From Desulfobaccales bacterium (GTDB lineage Bacteria; Desulfobacterota; Desulfobaccia; Desulfobaccales; 0-14-0-80-60-11), in contig JBAZPO010000002.1 of assembly GCA_041648175.1 (NCBI GenBank), positions 1 through 64,000 on the forward strand: a DNA stretch of 64,000 nt, written 5' to 3'. The number at the start of each line of letters is the position of its first letter. Position 1 is the first letter of the stretch. This document shows positions 27,539 to 34,507 of this stretch, in pieces. A model generated the notes under the pieces. That model searched no databases and was not told where the DNA came from. It was given only the letters and a program-made list of their open reading frames with translations. Position numbers and translations under genes: made by a program.

Positions 27539-28245
27539 ATATTCATAAGAGAAAAAGTCAGGCTAAGGGTTTTATTTTTCAATATATATCTTATCAGGGC
27601 TCAATTTTCCAATGAAATCGGGGAAAAGGGGAAGAGAACGGGCCGGGGAAAAGCCATTTCAAAACCTGCCTTCGAGAAGAATTGTCATTCTGAGAGTAGC
27701 GAAGAATCTCATAATCCTTGTTCAGGATGATAGAGAAAAACGGTTTTGAAATGGCTTTTAGTCCCTCCAGACGACCCAAAAAATCGCCGAAAATGGCCGG
27801 GCGCGGGCCGGTTGGGGGGGGAAACCTGGCACATGTGCCGGGACATTGGCGAGGTGTCCTCGCCATATACCCGCCATATACCCGGTCTAAACCCGCGTGC
27901 AAGCGCGATCCGGTCGAGGCGGAGCCACGGTTGTGCCGCCCCTGTCCCGGGGTAAAAATCTGGCTTTCGTATGACTTAGTTAATAATATCAATGAATTAA
28001 TGACGGGCTGGCATCCTGGTGCCGGGACGCGGCACAGACGGAACGGCTGGAGCCTGCCAATTTTCCTGAAATTGGCCAGCAGTGATCCGCTTTTATCCCG
28101 GCAAGGCATGGAGTAAGCATAAACTCAAGATTGCGAGGGCGTAAAGCACGGATGAGAAAGATGACAACCTTTCCAGCGGCCGGAGGAGACAGAGCTCCCC
28201 CGGCGAACATATTGTGATGCTGTAATATTAAATTTCACTAACCCC
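27539..28245. other. Gene-free region with a MITE-like element and strong hairpins
   Basis: No convincing gene in 700 bases. Besides the element at 27649-27759 it holds GCCAATTT/AAATTGGC (about 28056-28076), GTGCC/GGCAC near 28020 and GCCGG-GGAG/CTCC-CCGGC (about 28181-28205). Tandem GGGTATATGGC copies lie near 27865. It is the upstream region of msbA and the downstream region of yedF. A structured RNA is possible, but no known riboswitch signature was recognised. Confidence 0.45.
27649..27759. repeat. MITE-like element B, full copy
   Basis: Perfect 18-base terminal inverted repeats: AAAAGCCATTTCAAAACC (27649-27666) and GGTTTTGAAATGGCTTTT (27742-27759). The interior includes GTCATTCTGAGAGTAGCGAA and GAATCTC. 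A related copy is at 36475-36611. Confidence 0.82.
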
Positions 28246-28848
28246 TCAGGTCAGCGTGATCACCTTGTCGGCTAACTGCATGGCGGTGACGATATCCAGC
28301 ATATTGGTAGTTTCTCCCACCTGTTTCTTTTCTAAAAGTTGGAAATGGTTGAGACAGGTGCCGCACACCAGCAGACGGACCCCGGACCGCGTTAACGCTT
28401 TGAGTCCGGGCAGGACCTCGGAGCCGGCCACGGCCAGCTTGACCCCGTTATTCAACAGGACCACGCACCACAACTCCGGCCCCATCTCTTTGAGGGTGGC
28501 GATAAAACTGGCGATGAGGCGGCCTCCCAAAAAATCATCGCCCCGCCCCAGGGTGTCGCAGCCCATGAGGACAAGAGTTTTGCCCGAGGTCTCCTCCGGT
28601 TTTTCCACAAAAACCTGACAGGTGCCGGTGTCCGCCCGGGAGCCGGAGATGGCGAAGTCGTCCCCTTTACTTTCTACCTTGACGGTAAAGCCGGCCCGCT
28701 CCAAAAACCGGCTGACGTTTTCCTGGGCGGCCGCATTGTCCACCAGCACCGTAAGCTGCTGCACGTCTTTTTGCTCGATAATTTCTTTGGTCTTAATCAC
28801 CGGGTTGGGACAGGCCAGGCCCCGGCAGTCCAGTTGTTGTTTCGACAT
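28246..28848 (-). CDS. yedF: Selenium-metabolism-linked sulfurtransferase-like protein YedF
   Basis: 200 residues in two parts. The N-terminal TusA-like domain has CRGLACPNPV with the active-site Cys of the CPxP motif (residues 8-15). The C-terminal DsrE-like domain holds LVLMGCDTLGRGD and LLVCGTCLNHF. YedF of this length is found mainly in organisms that use selenium, next to selD, though its reaction is not settled. GGAG lies about 14 bases upstream of the ATG. It follows the rhodanese gene by about 170 bases. Confidence 0.9.
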   Translation of the reverse strand: MSKQQLDCRGLACPNPVIKTKEIIEQKDVQQLTVLVDNAAAQENVSRFLERAGFTVKVESKGDDFAISGSRADTGTCQVFVEKPEETSGKTLVLMGCDTLGRGDDFLGGRLIASFIATLKEMGPELWCVVLLNNGVKLAVAGSEVLPGLKALTRSGVRLLVCGTCLNHFQLLEKKQVGETTNMLDIVTAMQLADKVITLT

Positions 28849-29019
28849 GGTCTGACTTTCTCCTCAGATAATAATTTAAGATGCGGCAGCAGTTTCGGCA
28901 AGGGGCTTCCGCCGCCCTCGTTCCCCGTGCAACGCCGCGCCCAGAGCCCCCACCAGGTCCGGCTGTCGAGCAGGGTCGGGTCCGGGGAGAGCCAGTTCGC
29001 TAAGTGCTGCGGCAGGAGG

Positions 29020-29532
29020 CTATTTATCCCCTTTGGCTACCGGGTAGCCGGCCTCCGCCCAGGCCTTGATGCCCCCGGGATACCGGTAGACGTTTTTATA
29101 ACCCAGCTTCACCGCCCACATGGCGCCGTTGTGGCTGCGGGTGCATTTGACGAAACCGCAGTAGAACACCAGGGTCTTATCCTTGTCGGGTCCCAGGAAT
29201 TGCTCGAATTTCGCCTTGGCGGCGTCATCCATCTCCTTCACTTCCGGGATGGGAAACTCATACTGCACCGCACCGGGGACATGTTGCTTCACATAACTGT
29301 CCTGTAATGGCATGGTGTCGATGATCATCATGGGTTTCTTTTGGTCGATCCAGCCCTTCAGTTCCTCGGTAGTCACCAGTTTGTAGCCGCCCCGCGCCAC
29401 TTCCCGGGACAAAGTCACGGCGGATTTCTCCGTATCCAGTTCTTTGCCGGACCAGGATTTGCCGCAGCCCGCCAGGGCCAGCGCCGCGATAAGCATGAGC
29501 CCGCTCACGAAATACATGCGATTTTTGGTCAT
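29020..29532 (-). CDS. Rhodanese-domain lipoprotein
   Basis: 170 residues. Signal peptide with lipobox LAGC (Cys near 23) predicts an outer or inner membrane lipoprotein facing the periplasm. A single rhodanese domain follows, with MIIDTMPLQDSY, GAVQYEFP, the active-site loop VFYCGFVKCTRSHNGA and NVYRYPGGIKAW. Rhodaneses carry sulfane sulfur on the loop Cys. Its ATG overlaps the stop of the upstream MauE/DoxX-like gene (ATGA). Together they look like a periplasmic sulfur or thiol module. Confidence 0.9.
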   Translation of the reverse strand: MTKNRMYFVSGLMLIAALALAGCGKSWSGKELDTEKSAVTLSREVARGGYKLVTTEELKGWIDQKKPMMIIDTMPLQDSYVKQHVPGAVQYEFPIPEVKEMDDAAKAKFEQFLGPDKDKTLVFYCGFVKCTRSHNGAMWAVKLGYKNVYRYPGGIKAWAEAGYPVAKGDK

Positions 29533-30104
29533 TGGGTTGTTTCTCCTTTCAACCGTAATGTTAACCTTCTGATCCAGAGGCCTTGGGGTGCTCGACTCCG
29601 CCGCCGCCAGTAAAGGAAAAGAGTTGCGCCGATCATCATCAGGTCACGCCAGAACGCGGTCGTAACATTGTGTTGGGCGTCCAGTTCGTCTGCGGTGAAA
29701 CAGCCGCAGTCAATGTCAAGGTTCTGCGAGACGGCGTATCCCAGAATCAACAGGAACACGAGGAGCAGAACCGCTGTGATGGTCAGGCTGCCCCGGACTT
29801 CCAAAATCAATCCAAGGCCCGCCAGCACTTCCAGGGCCGGGAGCCCAGTTGCCACCAGGGGCAGCAAGCCCTCTGGCACCAGGTCATACTGGGCGATGGC
29901 GTGGGCAAAGGCCTTGGGGTCCAGGAGCTTTATCACCCCCGCGTAGATGAAGATTCCGGCCAGAGCCAGTCTCAGAAAATGATACAGCCAAGTCAGGCAA
30001 ACCTTCCAATCCAGGTCAGGGCATCGCAGCACCTGGCCGCGTTCCACGACCAGCGTCTCGGGCTGACCAGGCTTGGACTTGCCGGGGTTTTCCAATAAAT
30101 TCAC
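29529..30104 (-). CDS. MauE/DoxX-family membrane protein
   Basis: 191 residues with about four membrane helices (roughly 39-61, 80-103, 106-128, 150-166). FIYAGVIKLLDPKAFA is the DoxX/MauE signature and DIDCGCF near 131 is the cysteine pair seen in MauE-like proteins, which help form or deliver disulfides and thiols. The start is GTG at 30104 without a good ribosome site. A rhodanese lipoprotein follows with a four-base overlap. The leader contains a candidate structured RNA. Confidence 0.85.
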   Translation of the reverse strand: MNLLENPGKSKPGQPETLVVERGQVLRCPDLDWKVCLTWLYHFLRLALAGIFIYAGVIKLLDPKAFAHAIAQYDLVPEGLLPLVATGLPALEVLAGLGLILEVRGSLTITAVLLLVFLLILGYAVSQNLDIDCGCFTADELDAQHNVTTAFWRDLMMIGATLFLYWRRRSRAPQGLWIRRLTLRLKGETTQ

Positions 30105-30204
30105 TTTGACTGGATCGGCCTCTTAAAACGGATTAGCCGCCATAATCCCACCCAATTCGGTTCACCTAAACCTATAGGGGTGGGGTCTCCTCGCCCGAAT
30201 TTCA

Positions 30205-30385
30205 CTCAAGCCGGGTCCATATGGGTTAGACGATTGGCGAAGACGCTAAGCTCTGGGGTGCAGCCCGGACCTAACCTTACGGTTGGGGTGGCCGTTGCCC
30301 GCGTCAGGGCAAGGCAAAGGCGTACCTGCACCATCCACTTGAGAAGATAGCGGCGTTGGGTCGGCAGGCCGAAAACCTGCGGGAT
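30205..30385. ncRNA. Candidate structured RNA, three-way junction, family not identified
   Basis: Nested complementary segments: CTCAAG (30205-30210) with CTTGAG (30338-30343); inside it GGTGCAG (30257-30263) with CTGCACC (30326-30332); inside that two hairpins, CTAACC/GGTTGG (30271-30276, 30281-30286, with one G-U pair on the plus strand) and TTGCCC/GGGCAA (30295-30300, 30307-30312). A further hairpin GCAGG/CCTGC lies at 30364-30380 and ATCC/GGAT can close a pseudoknot. Frames through it are broken by stops. The orientation is unsure: the G-U pair and purine-rich joints favour plus, while as a minus-strand leader it would precede the MauE/DoxX gene. HEARO/omega-RNA-like elements were considered; no IscB gene is next to it. 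Confidence 0.5.
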
Positions 30386-30483
30386 GAATCTGCGGGGTTA
30401 ATTCAAGGGGGGGATTGACGCAGGAAGGTAGCTAAAAGAGGATTCCCAGTGATCAGCCCAACCCTTATCCGGCCTCCGAATCC

Positions 30484-30531
30484 AGAGCCTTACCAAGGCT
30501 CTCCGGACGCCGCTACTTCAGGACCTCAGCG
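30484..30531. repeat. Two adjacent hairpins
   Basis: AGAGCCTT/AAGGCTCT (30484-30491, 30495-30502) and CCGCT/AGCGG (about 30510-30531). They lie between the candidate RNA and the transglycosylase gene; no gene was found in 30386-30796. Confidence 0.55.
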
Positions 30532-30726
30532 GTGTAAACCAGAGCGACCGATACACCAGGATCACCTCCTTGACGTAAGTTTCATATTTTTCATAGTAGA
30601 TCATAAAAGAGAATCCACCAGGAATCAATAGATTTTTCCCCAACTCCTATTTTTGGCCGAATATAGGCAGCAGGCCCCTGGCCGGCCATACAACAGTTGC
30701 CTTAGCACATTCCAGGACTCGGCGGG

Positions 30727-30753
30727 TTGACAGACCTCTTCCGGTGGGATAAA
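30727..30753 (+). promoter_or_regulatory. Possible sigma-70 promoter of the transglycosylase gene
   Basis: Perfect -35 TTGACA at 30727-30732; a moderate -10 GATAAA at 30748-30753 with a 15-base spacer, followed by AT-rich sequence before the start. The short spacer lowers confidence. Confidence 0.35.
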
Positions 30754-30796
30754 TGCATATGAATAATATATATTGTGGATTATCAGGAATGCCATC

Positions 30797-31771
30797 ATGG
30801 TGCTGATCGTCATATGTATGCTGGCTGGCTTGTGGCTCCTCCCCGCCGGGGTGGGGGCGGGTCCGGGCCTCCCCATGGGCACGCCGCCCCAGGTTGCGCC
30901 CTCCGAGGCCTTGCGTCTTCCTTACTATGCGCCGCCGTCTCAAATGTATCTCTGCGGGGAGCCGGTGCCCCTGGACGATCCCGGGGTCAGGGAAGCCCTG
31001 GACCGGGAATTCACCGTCGAAGTTTGGAGCCGCGCCCAAACCACCATGTGGCTGAAGCGAGCTGCCCGTTACTTCCCGGAAATCGAGCGCAAACTGCGGT
31101 CCCGGCGTCTGCCCTTAGACCTGAAATATGTGGTCCTGGTGGAGAGCGACTTGCGCACCCAGGCCAAATCCTCCGCGGGCGCGCTCGGCCCCTGGCAATT
31201 CATGGGTCCCACGGCCCAGCGTTTCCAGTTGCGTTGCGATAAAGCCGTGGACGAACGCCTGGAGTTCGGCGCCGCCACGGACGCGGCCCTGACCTATCTG
31301 ACCAATCTATACCAGTTATTTCATAGCTGGCCCCTGGCCCTGGCGGCCTACAACGCCGGGGAAGGGCGCGTCCAGAAGGCCATAGTCGCCCAGGGAGTTC
31401 ATGACTATTATCGCCTCAGCCTGCCGGAGGAGACCGAACGCTATGTTTTTCGCGTCCTGGCGGCCAAAACCATCCTGGAGGACCCGGCCCGGTACGGCTA
31501 TGATATTCCCGGTGATCAGCTTTACTCCCCCCAGGATTATGACGAAGTGCGCTTGACCCTGGCCCAGGAGGTGCCCATCAGGAGATTGGCGGAGGCCAGC
31601 GGCACCTATTACAAGGTCATCAAGACCCTCAACCCCTGGATCAAGGGAGACGCCCTCGGTGCCGGGACCTATCGCCTGAAAATTCCCAAGGGATCGACCC
31701 CCCGCTTTGAGGCGGCCATGCGTCCGGCGCAGCCGCTCCAGGGTGGCAGCGGTGCCGGGGTTAAGAAATAA
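30797..31771 (+). CDS. Lytic transglycosylase, MltD-like, with LysM-like tail
   Basis: Peptidoglycan-cleaving SLT-fold enzyme. ATG at 30797 with AGGA upstream is preferred; an in-frame TTG at 30773 would add eight residues. A signal peptide follows at once (MVLIVICMLAGLWLLPAG). The catalytic Glu is in VLVESDLRTQAKS, with GALGPWQFM and AYNAGEGRVQ completing the MltD-type active site. The C-terminal 60 residues (EVPIRRLAEASGTYYKVI, YRLKIPKG) look like one degenerate LysM peptidoglycan-binding motif. It would act in the periplasm. mtaD begins 12 bases later. Confidence 0.9.
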   Translation: MVLIVICMLAGLWLLPAGVGAGPGLPMGTPPQVAPSEALRLPYYAPPSQMYLCGEPVPLDDPGVREALDREFTVEVWSRAQTTMWLKRAARYFPEIERKLRSRRLPLDLKYVVLVESDLRTQAKSSAGALGPWQFMGPTAQRFQLRCDKAVDERLEFGAATDAALTYLTNLYQLFHSWPLALAAYNAGEGRVQKAIVAQGVHDYYRLSLPEETERYVFRVLAAKTILEDPARYGYDIPGDQLYSPQDYDEVRLTLAQEVPIRRLAEASGTYYKVIKTLNPWIKGDALGAGTYRLKIPKGSTPRFEAAMRPAQPLQGGSGAGVKK

Positions 31772-31783
31772 AATCACGGAGGC

Positions 31784-33145
31784 ATGATGTCCAACCTGGA
31801 GAAAACCCCGGTTTCTTTGCTCATTCAGGGTGCTTGGGTGTTGACCATGAACCCGCAGCACGAGGTTTTTTCCCCGGGGGCCGTGGCCCTTAATGGAGAG
31901 GAAATCGTCGCGGTGGGTTCTCAAGCTGAACTTTCGAGTCGCTACGCCCCGGCCCAGGTCCTGGATTATCCCCAGGGTCTGATCGCCCCCGGCCTCATCA
32001 ATGCCCACACCCATGCCGCCATGGCCCTGTTCCGGGGCCTGGCCGACGACCTGCCCCTTAACGAATGGCTCAATAACCACATTTTCCCTGCAGAGAGCCG
32101 GGTCAATGGCGATTTTGTCTATTGGGGCACCAAGTTGGCGATAGCCGAAATGCTCCTCTCCGGCACCACCACCTTCACCGATATGTATCTCTTTGCCGGA
32201 GACGTGGCCAAGGCCGCGGTCGAAACCGGCATTCGGGCGGTGGTGGGGGAAGTGCTCTATGATTTTCCGTCGCCCAATTACGGCCCACCCGCCGCGGGGC
32301 TGAAGTTCAGCGAAGAGCTGTGCCGTACCTTCCGGGATCATCCCCTGATCAAGGTCGCCATCCAGCCCCATGCGGTCTATACCTGCTCGCCGGACTTATT
32401 GCTGGAATGTGGGGAGTTGGCGGAAAAGTACGACACCCGCCTCATCATCCATCTGTCCGAAACCTCTCAAGAGGTGAGGGACTGCCAGAGCCGTTACGGG
32501 GCAACGCCGGTGGGGCATCTCTACCGCCTGGGCCTGCTCAACCGGAGGCTTCTGGCGGACCATGCCGTGGTATTGAGCCTGGCGGACCTTATGCTGCTGG
32601 GGGCCAGCGGCGCCGGGGTGGCCCATTGCCCCGAGTCTAACATGAAGCTGGCCTCAGGGATTGCCCCGGTGGCGGAACTGCTCAAGCGGGGGGTAACGGT
32701 GGCTCTGGGGACGGATGGCTGCGCCTCCAACAACAATCTGGACTTGCTGCAGGAAATGGATACGGCGGCTAAACTTCAGAAAGTGCACTGCCTGGACCCC
32801 ACTGTCCTGCCGGCGCCCACTGCGCTTAAGATGGCCACCTTAAACGGCGCCCGCGTCCTGGGTCTGGAAAACCAGGTGGGTGCCCTCGTCCCGGGTCTGA
32901 AGGGGGATATCATCGTGATCGATCTGGATCAGCCCCATTTGACCCCCATCTATGACCCTTATTCCCACCTGGTCTATGCCGCCACCGGCGCGGATGTCCA
33001 GACGGTCCTGGTGCACGGCCGCATCCTGGTGCAGGACCGGCGCCTGCTCTCCTTTGACCTGGAGGAGACCCTGGCCCGGGCCCGGGAATTGGCCGGCGGG
33101 CTCTTGGCCAAAAAGGTCGGCAACCTGGCGTCCCGCCACGGATAA
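31784..33145 (+). CDS. mtaD: 5-methylthioadenosine/S-adenosylhomocysteine deaminase
   Basis: 453-residue amidohydrolase (TIM barrel, one metal). Metal ligands: NAHTHAAM, His in IQPHAVYTC, HLSETSQE and the Asp of LGTDGCASNNNLDL. MtaD deaminates methylthioadenosine and S-adenosylhomocysteine, removing inhibitory by-products of SAM use; related enzymes act on other adenosines or guanine. Two ATG codons are adjacent (31784, 31787); ACGGAGG ends at 31782, so the second may be used. It is probably co-transcribed with the transglycosylase gene. Confidence 0.92.
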   Translation: MMSNLEKTPVSLLIQGAWVLTMNPQHEVFSPGAVALNGEEIVAVGSQAELSSRYAPAQVLDYPQGLIAPGLINAHTHAAMALFRGLADDLPLNEWLNNHIFPAESRVNGDFVYWGTKLAIAEMLLSGTTTFTDMYLFAGDVAKAAVETGIRAVVGEVLYDFPSPNYGPPAAGLKFSEELCRTFRDHPLIKVAIQPHAVYTCSPDLLLECGELAEKYDTRLIIHLSETSQEVRDCQSRYGATPVGHLYRLGLLNRRLLADHAVVLSLADLMLLGASGAGVAHCPESNMKLASGIAPVAELLKRGVTVALGTDGCASNNNLDLLQEMDTAAKLQKVHCLDPTVLPAPTALKMATLNGARVLGLENQVGALVPGLKGDIIVIDLDQPHLTPIYDPYSHLVYAATGADVQTVLVHGRILVQDRRLLSFDLEETLARARELAGGLLAKKVGNLASRHG

Positions 33146-33146
33146 G

Positions 33147-33171
33147 GTGGCACAGGCTTTCCAGCCTGTGC
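33147..33171. repeat. GCACAGGCT hairpin after mtaD
   Basis: GCACAGGCT/AGCCTGTGC around TTCC, one base after the mtaD stop, followed by TCAATTTT. It belongs to the GCACAGG hairpin family and may act as a terminator. Confidence 0.6.
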
Positions 33172-33201
33172 TCAATTTTGCCAGAGGCTTATTTGGTTCT
33201 T

Positions 33202-33303
33202 ATACCAATTCGCATTCAAACGGTGGCACAGGCGTCTCGCCTGTGCAGGCGCAGGCTCAAGCCTGCGGCTACCCAACATTGCTCTTTGAATGCAACTTGG
33301 TAT
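33202..33303. repeat. MITE-like element A, full copy
   Basis: 102-base element with terminal inverted repeats ATACCAATTCGCATTCAAA (33202-33220) and TTTGAATGCAACTTGGTAT (33285-33303). The interior has the GCACAGGCG/CGCCTGTGC and GCAGGCT/AGCCTGC hairpins. TA-rich flanks could be the target duplication. Confidence 0.85.
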
Positions 33304-33473
33304 TAATATTCTTGAGGAATAAAGATATCTTGCCGATAAGTCTATAGCCGGCGGTGATGGTGTGAGATCTCGTTTCTCACTGCCTGGTATCCCCCAGAGG
33401 CTAATCTGGGGAGAACAGCGCGTATGCGGCAGAGAGGCTCGCATGAACAACCTCTGCCGCGGCGGGAGTGAAA

Positions 33474-33815
33474 ATGTCGGTTTCCATAATCAGCAGAAAA
33501 GTTGATGCCCGCACGGTTACCATCAAGTTGGTGGATGGCTCCCTGGTTAATGGCAAGATCAACTTGCATCGCAGCGATGTCGATATCGGCAGAGTCAGTG
33601 ATCTTTTTACCAAGGTCAAAGATCCTTTCATTGTCGTATTCGACGCCACCGCGGAAGGTAAAACGGGGAGGGTGTTGATCTTAAATAAGAGAAACATCAT
33701 CTGGATAGCCCCGGAAGATGAGCCTCGCCAAAGAGATATGCCACCGTCTCAGGAAGATGAAAAGCCCAAAGAATCGGCCGGAGGTTCTTTGCTGGACCGC
33801 CTGCGTTCAATTTAG
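33474..33815 (+). CDS. Small conserved cytoplasmic protein, DUF6812-like
   Basis: 113 residues. Resembles a small beta-rich family common in Desulfobacterota (the DUF6812 label is from memory): VTIKLVDGSLVNGKINL, DPFIVVFDATAEG and VLILNKRNIIWIAPED, then a charged, disordered tail. The fold recalls Sm-like or PilZ-like small barrels but no function is known. ATG at 33474 is chosen over GTG at 33468 because GGGAG at 33464-33468 is well spaced from it. Confidence 0.8.
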   Translation: MSVSIISRKVDARTVTIKLVDGSLVNGKINLHRSDVDIGRVSDLFTKVKDPFIVVFDATAEGKTGRVLILNKRNIIWIAPEDEPRQRDMPPSQEDEKPKESAGGSLLDRLRSI

Positions 33816-33842
33816 GCTTTTCCCTTAAGCCGGGAACACCTC

Positions 33843-33896
33843 AGAAGTTGTGGGGACCTCCTTAACCCCGGTCCTCCTCATATCCGGACAACTTCT
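33843..33896. terminator. Stem-loop between convergent genes
   Basis: AGAAGTTGT (33843-33851) and ACAACTTCT (33888-33896) with an inner GGACC/GGTCC stem. It lies between the convergent genes at 33474-33815 and 33907-34284 and could end transcription from both sides. No U-run, so not a classical terminator. Confidence 0.45.
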
Positions 33897-33906
33897 CTGT
33901 GTGTTC

Positions 33907-34284
33907 TTAACTCCGAGCTATCAAAAGCACCCCTAAACAGGTGACGCAGATACCCGCCAGGCGGGTGGCGCCTACCGCCTCACCGAATAAGGCCCGGGCC
34001 AGAATAGCGGTGAACACGTACCCCAAACTGATCAGCGGGTAGGCGTAACTGACTTCCGACTTGGACAACACAATCAGCCAGACCATAAATCCCATGCCAT
34101 AGCACAGAAGCCCAAACAGCACATGGAGATTGGTGGCCGCCTTCAAAAAGATCGGCGGGAGGGTGGACAGAGACAATGAAAAATTGCCGATCTTGGCCAT
34201 GCCGTATTTTAGGGATAACTGGCCGGTGACATTGAGCAAAACATCAAGTAAAATTAACACCAGGACTACATGTTTGACCATCAT
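33907..34284 (-). CDS. Small EamA/SMR-type membrane transporter
   Basis: 125 residues with four membrane helices in the small-multidrug-resistance/EamA half-size layout. VTGQLSLKYGMAK and SEVSYAYPLISLGYVFTAIL recall the ArnE/ArnF-type flippase subunits and EmrE-like exporters. No Glu14-equivalent typical of EmrE is obvious, so a lipid- or glycan-linked substrate is more likely than drugs; that is inference. AAGGA precedes the first ATG. Confidence 0.85.
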   Translation of the reverse strand: MMVKHVVLVLILLDVLLNVTGQLSLKYGMAKIGNFSLSLSTLPPIFLKAATNLHVLFGLLCYGMGFMVWLIVLSKSEVSYAYPLISLGYVFTAILARALFGEAVGATRLAGICVTCLGVLLIARS

Positions 34285-34348
34285 ACCGTTCCTTGCAAAA
34301 ATAAGTATTTATATTTTAGAGTCTGATTTTCGGAAAAGTTAACCTCAG

Positions 34349-34507
34349 ATGCAAGGAAATAATCTTTCCGGGGCGCAAGCCCGCCTCACCTGGATTCATC
34401 GCCTCGATCCCCGCACCAAACTGGTTATGCTGGTGGCCAGTTTTGTCATGGTGCTGTTGCCCTCGTTACAGACAGTTACCGCCACTCTCGGTTTGGGGAC
34501 CCTATGA
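34349..34507 (+). pseudogene. N-terminal remnant of EcfT/CbiQ-type transporter subunit (52 aa)
   Basis: Frame MQGNNLSGAQARLTWIHRLD followed by PRTKLVMLVASF and a hydrophobic helix, then a stop at 34505. LHRLDPRTKL-type starts followed by a membrane helix are the hallmark of energy-coupling-factor T subunits (EcfT/CbiQ, about 250 residues), so only the first fifth remains. Its stop overlaps the ATG of the SGNH hydrolase gene (ATGA). Either a truncation has brought the SGNH gene under its control, or the fragment persists as a translated leader peptide. Confidence 0.6.

Noticed and set aside
27594..28116. Overlapping open frames on both strands (132 and 171 codons) as genes
   Set aside because: They run through a terminal-inverted-repeat element and strong hairpins, lack ribosome sites and show no protein-like pattern.
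28100..28215. Moco or c-di-GMP riboswitch
   Set aside because: GGCGTAAAGC and a GGAG/CTCC hairpin looked suggestive, but the conserved core bases of these classes are not present and no gene follows in a sensible position.
30400..30440. Fragment of 23S rRNA or SRP RNA (GACGCAGGAAGGTAGC)
   Set aside because: Only a short chance-like match; flanking sequence does not continue as either RNA.
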